DNA of 64,000 bases from CAIQIA01 sp945861105 (GTDB taxonomy: Bacteria > Cyanobacteriota > Cyanobacteriia > PCC-6307 > Cyanobiaceae), in NCBI GenBank assembly GCA_947488815.1, contig CANLCC010000011.1:1-64000 (forward strand), given 5' to 3'. The notes beneath the pieces are model-generated. The model was given only the letters and a program-made list of their open reading frames with translations. It was not told the DNA's origin and searched no databases. Positions 49,908-58,966 of this stretch are shown here, in pieces (position 1 is the stretch's first letter; each line of letters begins with the position of its first letter). A program made the translations under genes and the position numbers.

Positions 49908-50000
49908 CGAACTGGCGTACGGCCATAGGGTGATCGACCAGTGTGCCCGACCAGTCCGGCGATCCGGCCATCGCTGCTACCGAATCGTGACCTGCCGTCC

Positions 50001-50612
50001 ATGAGCCAGCCCCCTTCCCCTTCCCCGGCCGCCACCCTCGAAGCCCTTGCCGCAGCCTGCAGCCGCTGCGAACGCTGTGGCCTGGCCGCCGGCCGCCGTC
50101 ACGTGGTGGTGAGCCGCGGCAACCCTGCGGCCCGGTTGATGCTGATCGGCGAGGGACCGGGCCAGCAGGAGGACGACACCGGCCGGCCGTTCGTCGGCAG
50201 GGCTGGCCAGCTGCTCGACCGGATCCTCGCCAGCGTCGACCTCGACAGTGAACGCGATGTCTACATCTGCAACATCGTCAAATGCCGCCCGCCCGACAAC
50301 CGCCGCCCGACCCCGGCCGAGATGGCGGCCTGCCGCCCCTGGCTCGAGCGCCAGATCGCCCTGGTGGATCCGCCCCTGATCGTGCTGGCGGGTGCCACCG
50401 CAGTCGAGGGGGTGCTGGGGGTGAAGGGGGGGATCAGCCGCCTGCGGGGGGTGTGGCAACCCCTCGACGGTCGCTGGTGCCTGCCGGTGTTCCATCCGTC
50501 GTATCTGCTGCGCAACCCATCCCGCCAGGAGGGGTCACCCAAGTGGCTCACCTGGCAGGACATGCAGGATGTGAAACGACGGCTGCAGCAGCTGGAGGAA
50601 CCAAGCCCATGA
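50001..50612 (+). CDS. Uracil-DNA glycosylase, iron-sulfur type (family 4-like)
   Basis: From ATG 50001 the 203-residue protein has CSRCERCGLAAGRRHVVVSR at its N terminus, with two cluster cysteines, then LMLIGEGPGQQEDDTGRPFV, GRAGQLLDRILASV, VYICNIVKCRPPDNRRPTPA with further Cys, LIVLAGATAVEGVLG and VFHPSYLLRNPS. The pattern is that of thermostable-type UDG-4 with a [4Fe-4S] cluster. It removes uracil from DNA in base excision repair. It overlaps the next ATG (ATGA). Confidence 0.9.
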   Translation: MSQPPSPSPAATLEALAAACSRCERCGLAAGRRHVVVSRGNPAARLMLIGEGPGQQEDDTGRPFVGRAGQLLDRILASVDLDSERDVYICNIVKCRPPDNRRPTPAEMAACRPWLERQIALVDPPLIVLAGATAVEGVLGVKGGISRLRGVWQPLDGRWCLPVFHPSYLLRNPSRQEGSPKWLTWQDMQDVKRRLQQLEEPSP

Positions 50613-51163
50613 GCAGTCCTGCCGAACCGACCGCCGTGCCAGGGCCCGTGGTCGACGAGACCGCCGGCGAGCTGGTGGTCGATTGGGACCAATACCACCG
50701 CCTGATCGAACATCTGGCGCTGCAGATCCATCGCAGCGCCTGGGGTTTTGATCAGATCGTCGCCCTCTCCCGCGGGGGGCTGCGGGTGGGGGACCTGTTG
50801 TCGCGGGTGTTCGATCGGCCCCTGGTGGTGATGGCGGCCCAGAGCTATGGCGGCCAGGGGGACCGCCAGCGGGGGGAGCTGCGGCTGGGCCATCAGCTGG
50901 CCCACACCTGTGACCGCCTCGGCCCCGAGCTGCTGCTGGTGGACGACCTGGTCGACAGCGGCGCCACCCTCGAGCTGGCCCGCCACTGGCTGCAACGGGA
51001 ACTGCAGCCCGCCAGCGTCCACACCGCCGTGATCTGGCTGAAGGCGGCCAGCAATTTCCAGCCCGACCTCTGGGCCATGGAGCTGCGGGCCAATCCCTGG
51101 ATCCTGCAGCCGTTCGAGCGCTGGGAACGCCGCACCCCCGAAGGACTGCGTCCCCTCACCTGA
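50609..51163 (+). CDS. Phosphoribosyltransferase family protein
   Basis: The 184-residue protein is a type I phosphoribosyltransferase: an N-terminal VDWDQYHRLIEHLALQIH, FDQIVALSRGGLRVGDLLSR, the PRPP loop LLLVDDLVDSGATLELARHW, and a C-terminal hood with NPWILQPFERWE. This resembles xanthine-guanine (Gpt-like) members. The base substrate cannot be told for certain. Translational coupling to a uracil-DNA glycosylase would fit salvage of released bases, but this is inference only. Confidence 0.8.
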   Translation: MSSPAEPTAVPGPVVDETAGELVVDWDQYHRLIEHLALQIHRSAWGFDQIVALSRGGLRVGDLLSRVFDRPLVVMAAQSYGGQGDRQRGELRLGHQLAHTCDRLGPELLLVDDLVDSGATLELARHWLQRELQPASVHTAVIWLKAASNFQPDLWAMELRANPWILQPFERWERRTPEGLRPLT

Positions 51164-51238
51164 GCCCCACACCAGAGGGAGGCCGCCCGGTGGTGGGGCC
51201 GCTGTGACAGGCTTTGGCGACGCCACCGCACCCCTGCG

Positions 51239-52429
51239 ATGACCGACGATCAGCGGTATGCCACCACCATCCGCCGCCGCCGCACCCGCAGCGTGCGGGT
51301 CGGGGATGTGTGGATCGGGGGCGACCACCCGGTGGTGGTGCAGTCGATGATCAACGAGGACACCCTCGACATCGCCGGTGCCACCGCAGGCATCCGCCGG
51401 CTGCATGAGGCCGGCTGCGAAATCGTGCGCGTCACGGTGCCCTCCCTCGCCCATGCCAGGGCCATGGGCGAGATCCGCCGCCGGCTCGAGGACAGCTACC
51501 GGCCCGTGCCCCTGGTGGCCGATGTGCACCACAACGGCATGAAGATCGCCCTCGAGGTGGCTCAGCACGTCGACAAGGTGCGGATCAATCCGGGGTTGTA
51601 TGTGTTCGACAAACCCGATCCGACCCGCAGCGGCTTCAGCGATGAAGAGTTCGCCGCCATCGGTGAACGCATCGCCGGCACCCTTGAGCCCCTGGTGAGC
51701 CTGCTGCGGGAGCAGGACAAGGCGCTGCGGATCGGCGTCAACCACGGCTCCCTCGCGGAACGGATGCTGTTCACCTACGGCGACACCCCCCTCGGCATGG
51801 TGGAGTCGGCCCTGGAGTTCATCCGCATCTGCCATCGACTCGATTTCCACAACATCGTGGTGTCGATGAAGGCCTCCCGGGCGCCGGTGATGCTGGCGGC
51901 GTATCGGATGATGGCCGACCGTCTTGATGCCGAAGGGTTCCCCCTGCCGTTGCATCTGGGGGTGACCGAGGCCGGCGATGGCGACTACGGCCGCATCAAG
52001 AGCACCGCCGGCATCGCCACCCTGCTGGCCGAGGGCCTCGGTGACACCATCCGGGTCTCGCTCACCGAAGCGCCGGAGAAGGAGATTCCTGTCTGCTACG
52101 GGATCCTGCAGGCCCTGGGCCTGCGCAAGACGATGGTGGAGTATGTGGCCTGCCCCAGCTGCGGCCGCACCCTCTTCAACCTGGAGGAGGTGCTGCAGCG
52201 GGTGCGTCAGGCCACGGACCACCTGACGGGTCTCGACATTGCCGTGATGGGCTGCATCGTCAACGGTCCTGGCGAGATGGCCGATGCCGACTACGGCTAT
52301 GTGGGCAAGACCCCGGGCGTCATCTCCCTCTACCGCGGCCGCGACGAGATCCGCCGGGTGCCGGAGGAGGAGGGTGTGGAGGCTCTCATCGCCCTGATCC
52401 GGGAAGACGGCCGCTGGGTCGACCCCTGA
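51239..52429 (+). CDS. ispG: 4-hydroxy-3-methylbut-2-enyl diphosphate synthase
   Basis: The 396-residue protein is a complete IspG of the two-domain bacterial type: TRSVRVGDVWIGGDHPVVVQ, SMINEDTLDIAGATAGI, PLVADVHHNGMKIALEVAQH and KVRINPGLYVFDK. A C-terminal iron-sulfur domain has CPSCGRTLFNLEEVL, and GCIVNGPGEMADADYGYVG supplies the third cluster Cys. It converts MEcPP to HMBPP using ferredoxin, the penultimate step of the non-mevalonate isoprenoid pathway that feeds carotenoids and phytol. Confidence 0.97.
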   Translation: MTDDQRYATTIRRRRTRSVRVGDVWIGGDHPVVVQSMINEDTLDIAGATAGIRRLHEAGCEIVRVTVPSLAHARAMGEIRRRLEDSYRPVPLVADVHHNGMKIALEVAQHVDKVRINPGLYVFDKPDPTRSGFSDEEFAAIGERIAGTLEPLVSLLREQDKALRIGVNHGSLAERMLFTYGDTPLGMVESALEFIRICHRLDFHNIVVSMKASRAPVMLAAYRMMADRLDAEGFPLPLHLGVTEAGDGDYGRIKSTAGIATLLAEGLGDTIRVSLTEAPEKEIPVCYGILQALGLRKTMVEYVACPSCGRTLFNLEEVLQRVRQATDHLTGLDIAVMGCIVNGPGEMADADYGYVGKTPGVISLYRGRDEIRRVPEEEGVEALIALIREDGRWVDP

Positions 52430-52519
52430 CGCGGGTCACACCGTGACACAGGCCGGACCGGCCCCGGCCGCTGCGCAGGGCCTGCGCCGCATTACGTTGA
52501 TGGCATCTCACGACGATCC

Positions 52520-53860
52520 ATGGTCCGTAACAGTCTTCGGCGTGTCGTGCTGGTGGCTCTCGCCGGAGCCGGTGCCTTCACAGGGGCCGTGGTTCTCGCC
52601 AGCGACCTGGTCATCGGCAGCAGCACCGCCGCCCTCCTCAGCGACAGCCCCAAGGAGGTGATGGACGAGGCGTGGCAGATCGTCTACCGCGACTACCTCG
52701 ACACCACCGGCAAGTATTCCGAGGATGGCTGGCGCAAGCTGCGTCGCGATGTGCTGGCCCGCTCCTACGGCAGCACCAAGGATGCGTACGAGGCGATCCG
52801 GGGGATGCTCGGCAGCCTGGATGATCCCTACACCCGCTTCCTGGATCCGCGGGAGTTCAAGGAGATGCAGATCGACACCTCCGGGGAACTCTCGGGGGTG
52901 GGCATCCAGCTGAGCCTCGACAAGGACAGCAAGGAGCTGGTGGTGGTGTCACCCATCGACGGGTCACCGGCATCCCGGGCGGATGTGAAACCCAAGGACG
53001 TGATCGTGCAGATCAACGGCAAAAGCACCAAGGGGATGAACACCGAGGATGCGGTCAAGCTGATCCGCGGCCCGGTGGGCACCAAGGTGTCCCTGGTGCT
53101 GCGACGGGGCAAGTCGCAACTGGTGTCGGTGGAGTTGATCCGCGACCGGATCGAGCTGCATGCGGTCGACAGCCGCATGAACACCTCCCCTGACGGACAG
53201 CGCATCGGTTACATCCGCCTCAAGCAGTTCAACGCCAATGCGGCCAAGGACATGGCCCAGGCGATCCGCACCCTGGAGCAGCAGGGAGCCCAGGGGTATG
53301 TGCTCGACCTGCGCAGCAACCCCGGAGGATTGCTGGTGGCCAGCGTTGATATCGCCCGTCAGCTGATTGAGGACGGCGTCATCGTGTCGACCAAGACCCG
53401 TGACGGCGTTCAGGACATCAAGCGGGCGACGGGCCGGGCCCTGACCCGGGCACCGATGGTGGTGCTGGTGAACGAGGGTTCGGCCAGCGCCAGTGAAATC
53501 CTGTCCGGCGCCCTGCAGGACAACAAACGGGCCGTTCTGGTGGGTCAGAAAACCTTCGGCAAGGGCCTGGTGCAGTCGGTGCGTGGCCTGTCGGACGGGT
53601 CAGGCATGACGGTGACCATCGCCAAATACCTCACCCCCAGCGGCCGCGACATCCACAAGCACGGCATCCAGCCGGATGTGGCGGTCAAGATGAGCGAGGA
53701 GGAGGCCCGCACGCTCAAGTTCGATCAGCTCGGAACCCGCAGTGATTCCCAGTACCAGGCGGCAGAAACCACCCTCAGCAAGCAGCTGCGGCTGGCGACC
53801 CAGACCCCGGCGGTCCAGTTCGACCCGAACCAGAAGGCCCGGGCCCTGGTCGAGAACTGA
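52520..53860 (+). CDS. C-terminal processing peptidase (S41 family)
   Basis: The 446-residue protein has a signal anchor (RRVVLVALAGAGAFTGAVVL), an N-terminal helical region with SLDDPYTRFLDP, a PDZ domain (SGVGIQLSLDKDSKELVVV), and an S41 protease core. Catalytic Ser lies in EGSASASEILSGAL (about residue 323) and catalytic Lys in KTFGKGL (about residue 348), 25 apart as in D1 protease. Cyanobacteria have CtpA, which trims the D1 precursor, and CtpB/C; assignment among them is not possible here. Confidence 0.9.
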   Translation: MVRNSLRRVVLVALAGAGAFTGAVVLASDLVIGSSTAALLSDSPKEVMDEAWQIVYRDYLDTTGKYSEDGWRKLRRDVLARSYGSTKDAYEAIRGMLGSLDDPYTRFLDPREFKEMQIDTSGELSGVGIQLSLDKDSKELVVVSPIDGSPASRADVKPKDVIVQINGKSTKGMNTEDAVKLIRGPVGTKVSLVLRRGKSQLVSVELIRDRIELHAVDSRMNTSPDGQRIGYIRLKQFNANAAKDMAQAIRTLEQQGAQGYVLDLRSNPGGLLVASVDIARQLIEDGVIVSTKTRDGVQDIKRATGRALTRAPMVVLVNEGSASASEILSGALQDNKRAVLVGQKTFGKGLVQSVRGLSDGSGMTVTIAKYLTPSGRDIHKHGIQPDVAVKMSEEEARTLKFDQLGTRSDSQYQAAETTLSKQLRLATQTPAVQFDPNQKARALVEN

Positions 53861-53864
53861 GGCT

Positions 53865-54077
53865 TCAGGCGATGGGCTGCATCAGCCCACCGCCGGGGCT
53901 GGAGTCGTCGTCGTCGTTGCCGCCCTGACCCGGCAGCAGCAGAATCATGCCGATGGCCCCGGCGGCAAGAACCCCCGCCATGCCGACCAGGCCACTGAAG
54001 CCGCCGGCGGCACTCTGAACGAGCCCAAGGCCTGGGGCCAGATCGACAATCTCCATCAACGGGGTTTTCAGTTCCAT
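53865..54077 (-). CDS. Small membrane protein of unknown function
   Basis: From ATG 54077 the 70-residue product reads MELKTPLMEIVDLAPGLGLV, a glycine-rich hydrophobic helix AGVLAAGAIGMILLLPGQGG, and an acidic tail with DDDDSSPGGG. It is probably a single-span thylakoid or plasma-membrane protein. The stop lies four bases from the ctp stop (convergent). Its start faces the glycosyltransferase start 34 bases away, so the two share a control region. Confidence 0.6.
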   Translation of the reverse strand: MELKTPLMEIVDLAPGLGLVQSAAGGFSGLVGMAGVLAAGAIGMILLLPGQGGNDDDDSSPGGGLMQPIA

Positions 54078-54111
54078 GGATGCTAACGAAATGTTGCGCT
54101 GCTGAGAACCC

Positions 54112-55338
54112 ATGCAGGTGCTTTTCGTTCACCAGAATTTCCCGGGCCAGTACCCCCACCTCGCCCGGGCCCTGCTGGAGCGGGGGGATCGGGTGCATGC
54201 CATCGGCGGTCCCACCGCCCGGCCGTTGCCGGGCGTGGCGCTGCATCGCTACGACCCCCGGCCGGCCGGCGGCATTCCCGACTGCCATCCCTGGGTCGCA
54301 GATCTGCAGACGAAGAGCCTGCGGGCCGAGGCCGTGGGGAAGCTGCTGCAGAAGTTGCTGGAGGGGGGACTGCAACCCGATGTGGTGGTGGGGCACCCGG
54401 GCTGGGGGGAACTGCTGGCCGTCAAGGATCTGCTACCGACCGTGCCGGTGCTGCATCAGGTCGAGTTCGTGTATCAGCTGAGCGGTGGTGACACCGATTT
54501 CGACCCCGAGTTCGCCCAGGCCGACTGGGTCAGCCAGACCCGTCTGCGGCTGCGCCGGGCGCCGCAGCTGCTGGCCCTCCACGATCTGGACTGGGGTGTC
54601 GCCCCCACCCCCTGGCAGGCCAGCACCGTTCCTGCGGAATACCGCCAGCGCCTGAGCGTGATCCACGAAGGCATCGACACCACTGCCATCGCCCCCCGCG
54701 ACGGCAGTTTCATTGCCCTGGAGAAGGCCGGACAGCGCTTCAAGCCCGGGGATCCGCTGGTGACCTTCGTGGCCCGCTCCCTCGAGCCCTATCGCGGGTT
54801 CCATGTCTTCATGCGCGCGTTGCCGCGGCTGCTGGCCCTGCGTCCTGACGCCCACGTGATCGTGGTGGGGGACGAGGGGGTGAGCTATGGACCGCCACCG
54901 GCCGGCGGCGGCAGCTGGAAGCAGCGGCTGCTGCAGGAACTGCAGGGCCAGCTGGATCTGTCGCGGCTCCATTTCGTCGGTCGGGTGCCCCATCCGGTGC
55001 TGCATGACCTGTTCCGGGTCAGCGCCTGCCATGTGTACCTGACCTATCCATTCGTGCTCAGCTGGAGCCTGCTGGAGGCCATGAGCTGCGGCGCCACCGT
55101 GGTGGCCTCGGCCACCCCACCGGTGCAGGACGTGATCCAGAGCGGAATCAATGGCCTGCTGGTCGATTTCTTCGACAGCCATGCCCTCGCCGACACTGTC
55201 GCCGGTGTGCTGGCCGATCCGCCGGCGCATCAGCACCTGGGGATCGCCGCCCGCAGGAGCGTCGTCGACCGCTTCGACCTGCACAGCATCTGCCTGCCGC
55301 AGCTGTTGCAACTGGTGGACCGGCTCGCCGGTGGGTGA
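54112..55338 (+). CDS. Glycosyltransferase family 4 protein
   Basis: The 408-residue protein begins LFVHQNFPGQYPHLARALLE with a Rossmann-like N-terminal domain, then DVVVGHPGWGELLAVKDL. The C-terminal GT-B domain contains VIHEGIDTTAIAP, VTFVARSLEPYRGFHVFM, HVIVVGDEGVSYG, LHFVGRVPHPVLHDLFRVSA and the nucleotide-sugar EX7E region LSWSLLEAMSCGATVVASAT. It should transfer a sugar to a lipid-linked or surface polysaccharide acceptor. The sugar and acceptor are unknown. Confidence 0.85.
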   Translation: MQVLFVHQNFPGQYPHLARALLERGDRVHAIGGPTARPLPGVALHRYDPRPAGGIPDCHPWVADLQTKSLRAEAVGKLLQKLLEGGLQPDVVVGHPGWGELLAVKDLLPTVPVLHQVEFVYQLSGGDTDFDPEFAQADWVSQTRLRLRRAPQLLALHDLDWGVAPTPWQASTVPAEYRQRLSVIHEGIDTTAIAPRDGSFIALEKAGQRFKPGDPLVTFVARSLEPYRGFHVFMRALPRLLALRPDAHVIVVGDEGVSYGPPPAGGGSWKQRLLQELQGQLDLSRLHFVGRVPHPVLHDLFRVSACHVYLTYPFVLSWSLLEAMSCGATVVASATPPVQDVIQSGINGLLVDFFDSHALADTVAGVLADPPAHQHLGIAARRSVVDRFDLHSICLPQLLQLVDRLAGG

Positions 55339-55383
55339 CGGTGGTGGTGGTTCCGGTGGGAGCCCTGGGCCCTTGAACGTCCC

Positions 55384-58300
55384 TCAGGCCGCCGTCGCCT
55401 GCTGCGCGTCCATGGCCTGCAGCCAACCCATCAGCTCTTCGAGCTGCTTGTCGGCCGGCAGCACCCCCAGCCCCCGGGCCGTCACCTTGGCGTTGCTGCC
55501 GGCAGCGGCCTGGTACACCAGCCGGCCGTGCAGATGCTGGGGCAGCCCCTGGCGCAATCGCCGGAAGGCGGGCTCTTCCATCGGTGTTTCGAGCACGATG
55601 TTGGGCTTGTCGGGTCGGATGCGGGCGAAACCGCAACGGCGGGCCAGCAGTTTCAGTTCCATGACGCGCAACAGGCTCACCACCGGCCCCGGCAGGGGGC
55701 CATAGCGATCGGCCCAGCCCGTGGCCAGCTGCAGCAGTTCGTCGCGGCCGCCGCAATCGGCGGCGGCACGGTAGGCGGCCATCTTTTCGTCGGCCTCGGT
55801 GATCCAGTCGGCAGGAATGAAGGCCGTCACACTCAGGTCGATCTGGGTGTCGTCGACGGTCGGGATGTCCTGGCCGCGGATGTCGGCCAGCTCCTCCTGC
55901 AGCATCTCCATGTAGAGATCGAAGCCGATGGTTTCCATCTGGCCGCTCTGCTCAACCCCCAGCAGATTGCCCACCCCACGGATCTCCATGTCACGCATCG
56001 CCAGCTGGTAGCCGCTGCCGAGCTGGGCGAACTCCTGAATCGCCCGCAACCGCTGCCGGGCCGCTTCACTCAGCGAGGCATCACCGGGATAGAAGAGCCA
56101 GGCATGGGCCTGCACGCCACTGCGTCCGACCCGACCCCGCAGCTGGTACAGCTGCGCCAACCCGAAGCGATGGGCATCCTCCACCAGGATCGTGTTGACG
56201 CGGGGAATGTCGAGACCGCTTTCGATGATGGTGGTGCACAACATCAGGTCGGCCTCGCCGGCGTTGAAGGCCACCATTGCGCTTTCGAGCTCCCCTTCGG
56301 CCATCTGGCCATGGGCCACCAGCAGCCGCAGTTCGGGCAGCATCTGGCGCAGCTGCCCCGCGACTTCGTCGATGCCCTCGACCCGCGGCACCACATAGAA
56401 CACCTGGCCACCCCGGTCCAGCTCCTGGCGGATGGCGCTGCGCACCGCCTCCTCATCGAGGGAGGCGAGGTGGGTCTTGATGGGCCGCCGCAGGGGCGGC
56501 GGCGTGGTGATCAGGCTCATTTCCCGCACCCCTGACAGGCTCATGTAGAGGGTGCGGGGGATCGGCGTGGCGCTCAGCGTCAGCACATCGACGTCCTTGC
56601 GCAGCACCTTGATCTTCTCCTTCTGGTTGACACCGAAGCGCTGTTCTTCGTCCACCACCAGCAGCCCCAGCTGGCGGAAGCGGGTCCCCTTGCCCAGCAA
56701 CTGGTGGGTGCCCACCACCACATCGATGGCGCCTTCCGAGAGGCCATCAAGAATCTGCCGGCGTTCGGCGGTGGTGCGGAAGCGGTTGAGCAGGGCCACC
56801 TTGAGTGGATAGGGCGCAAACCGTTCGCTCAGGGTGCGCCAGTGCTGCTGGGCCAGCACCGTGGTGGGGGCCAGCAGGGCGCACTGACGGCCGGCGGTGA
56901 CCGCCTTGAAGATGGCCCTGATCGCCACCTCGGTCTTGCCGAAGCCCACATCACCGCACACCAGCCGATCCATGGGCCGCGAAGTCTCCATGTCGCGTTT
57001 CACATCGGCGATGGCCTTGACCTGATCTGGGGTGGGGTCGTACGGGAACGAATCCTCCAGTTCCCCCTGCCAGGGACCATCGGGGGGGAAGGCGAACCCT
57101 GGCGATTCGTGCCGTTCGGCGTAGAGACGCACCAGGTCGAGGGCCACCTTGCGCACGGCCTTGCGGGCCCGCTCCTTGGCCTTGGTCCAGGCCGTGCCGC
57201 CCATGCGGTTGAGCTCGGGCGGGGTGTCGCTGCTGGCGCGGTAGCGGCCGAGGCTGCCCAGCTGGTCGGCGGCCACCCGCAGCAGGCCGTCGGCGTACTG
57301 CACCACCAGGTAATCGCGGGCTTCACCACCGAGGGCCAGCTTCTCGAGGCGCAGAAAACGGCCGATGCCGTGGTTGCGATGGACGACGAAATCGCCGGGC
57401 TGAAGGCGGTTGGGGTCGACGGTGCGGCTGGCGGCCCGGCGGCGACGGCGCACCCAGCCGCTGGCGGCCAGGCTCTGCTGGCCGAAGAACTCCCGGTCGG
57501 TGATCAGCACCAGCTTCCAGGCCGGCAGGTGCAGGCCTTCGAGGTCGCTGTTGCCGCGCACCTTCAGGGCGACGGGGGTGTCCTGCTCGAGCAGCCGCTC
57601 GATGGCCGGAAAGTCGTGGGGGTTGGGCACGAAGCGGCAGAGGCCGTCGTGCTCTTCGAGCAGGGCAACGGCGCGGGAGGGCTGGGCCGACAGCACCCAC
57701 ACCCGGGCCTTCTCCTGCCGATGGCCGCGGATCAGGGCCGCCAGCTTGCCGAACTGGTTGGGCAGGCAGGGCACCGGCCGGCAGGCGAGGTCGATGCTGT
57801 TGGGATGCCGGTCGGTTTCGGCCAGTTCCTGCAGATCGAAGCCGGCGAAGGCCTCGGCTTCGGCGAGGGCCTCGGCGATGGGTCGATGGAGGCTGGCGGG
57901 CAGCTGCGGCGCTTCATCGCGGCGGTGCTGGTCGACATGGTCGAACCACTGCTGGCCGTGGGCCAGGCCCTGGCGGCGTTCATCGACCACCACCAGGGTG
58001 TCGGGCGGCAGACAGTCGAGCAGGCTGGCCGGCCGTTCCCAGGCGAGGCCCATCAGGCGACGCATGCCTTCAGGCGTGCCCCCTTCGAGCAGCTGATCGA
58101 GGGCGGCGGGGCTGAGCAGCGTCTCGAGGCCGTCGGGCGGCTGTTGCCGCAGGGCTTCGGCCACCAGCGGGGCATAGCTGGTGGGGGTGAGCCGCACCCG
58201 CTCGACGGCATCGAGGGAGCGCTGGCTGGCGGGATCGAATTCGCGCAGCTTCTCCAGGTCTTCCCCGAAGAACTCAAGCCGCACGGGCAGTTCGGCACTC

Positions 58301-58863
58301 ACCGGGAACAGGTCGACGATGTCGCCCCGGCGACTCCAGGTGCCCTCCTGCTCGATGGTGCTCACCCGTTCGTAGCCCAGGCGGCTGAGGGTGTCGGCCA
58401 GCTGTTCGAGGTCGATGGTGCTGCCCCGCTCAAGGCAGAGGCACTGCTGGGCGAGGGCCCTGGGGGGTGGCAGGTGGGGCTGCAGGGCCCGTTCGGTGGC
58501 GACGATCGCCCCCCGCCAGCTGCCCCCATCGAGCAGGTCGGCGAGCACCTGCAGCTGCCCCCAGGTGATTTCGCTGGTGGGATCAAAGGCTTCGTAGGGC
58601 GACCCCTCACTGGTGGGATACAGCTGCGCCGACGGCCAGCCCATCAGCTCCAGCAGGGCGGTCCAGCGGCCGGCCTCCTCGAGGGTCGGCACCACCACCA
58701 GCAGCGGTGCCCCCTGGCGACGGGCGAGGGCGGTGGTGAGCAGCGCCCGCCCGCCCCGGGGGGCGCCCTGGAGCCGCAGGCGCTCAGGCCGGCGGCTGCG
58801 GTCCAGCACCTCCCCGGTGAGGGGCACCTGCTCGAGCTGGCGCACCACGGCGGTGAGGGGCAT
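55384..58863 (-). CDS. mfd: Transcription-repair coupling factor
   Basis: The 1159-residue protein is a full-length Mfd. The N-terminal UvrB-homology region reads LLTTALARRQGAPLLVVVPT. An RNA-polymerase interaction domain contains LQPGDFVVHRNHGIGRFLRL. The motor has Walker A CGDVGFGKTEVAIRA, PTTVLAQQHW, motif II VVDEEQRFGV, LSATPIPRTLYMSL and LRGRVGRSG. A C-terminal regulatory domain follows. Mfd removes RNA polymerase stalled at lesions and recruits UvrA. ATG 58863 gives a normal length; the frame extends further upstream without conserved sequence. Confidence 0.96.
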   Translation of the reverse strand: MPLTAVVRQLEQVPLTGEVLDRSRRPERLRLQGAPRGGRALLTTALARRQGAPLLVVVPTLEEAGRWTALLELMGWPSAQLYPTSEGSPYEAFDPTSEITWGQLQVLADLLDGGSWRGAIVATERALQPHLPPPRALAQQCLCLERGSTIDLEQLADTLSRLGYERVSTIEQEGTWSRRGDIVDLFPVSAELPVRLEFFGEDLEKLREFDPASQRSLDAVERVRLTPTSYAPLVAEALRQQPPDGLETLLSPAALDQLLEGGTPEGMRRLMGLAWERPASLLDCLPPDTLVVVDERRQGLAHGQQWFDHVDQHRRDEAPQLPASLHRPIAEALAEAEAFAGFDLQELAETDRHPNSIDLACRPVPCLPNQFGKLAALIRGHRQEKARVWVLSAQPSRAVALLEEHDGLCRFVPNPHDFPAIERLLEQDTPVALKVRGNSDLEGLHLPAWKLVLITDREFFGQQSLAASGWVRRRRRAASRTVDPNRLQPGDFVVHRNHGIGRFLRLEKLALGGEARDYLVVQYADGLLRVAADQLGSLGRYRASSDTPPELNRMGGTAWTKAKERARKAVRKVALDLVRLYAERHESPGFAFPPDGPWQGELEDSFPYDPTPDQVKAIADVKRDMETSRPMDRLVCGDVGFGKTEVAIRAIFKAVTAGRQCALLAPTTVLAQQHWRTLSERFAPYPLKVALLNRFRTTAERRQILDGLSEGAIDVVVGTHQLLGKGTRFRQLGLLVVDEEQRFGVNQKEKIKVLRKDVDVLTLSATPIPRTLYMSLSGVREMSLITTPPPLRRPIKTHLASLDEEAVRSAIRQELDRGGQVFYVVPRVEGIDEVAGQLRQMLPELRLLVAHGQMAEGELESAMVAFNAGEADLMLCTTIIESGLDIPRVNTILVEDAHRFGLAQLYQLRGRVGRSGVQAHAWLFYPGDASLSEAARQRLRAIQEFAQLGSGYQLAMRDMEIRGVGNLLGVEQSGQMETIGFDLYMEMLQEELADIRGQDIPTVDDTQIDLSVTAFIPADWITEADEKMAAYRAAADCGGRDELLQLATGWADRYGPLPGPVVSLLRVMELKLLARRCGFARIRPDKPNIVLETPMEEPAFRRLRQGLPQHLHGRLVYQAAAGSNAKVTARGLGVLPADKQLEELMGWLQAMDAQQATAA

Positions 58864-58966
58864 GGGCGGACGAGGGCGGGAACGTGTGATCCTCGCAACT
58901 GCGGGGGCATCCCCGCAGGACCGATCCGTTGGCGACAGAGTGGGGAGATACCCGCCGGCTCGGCTG

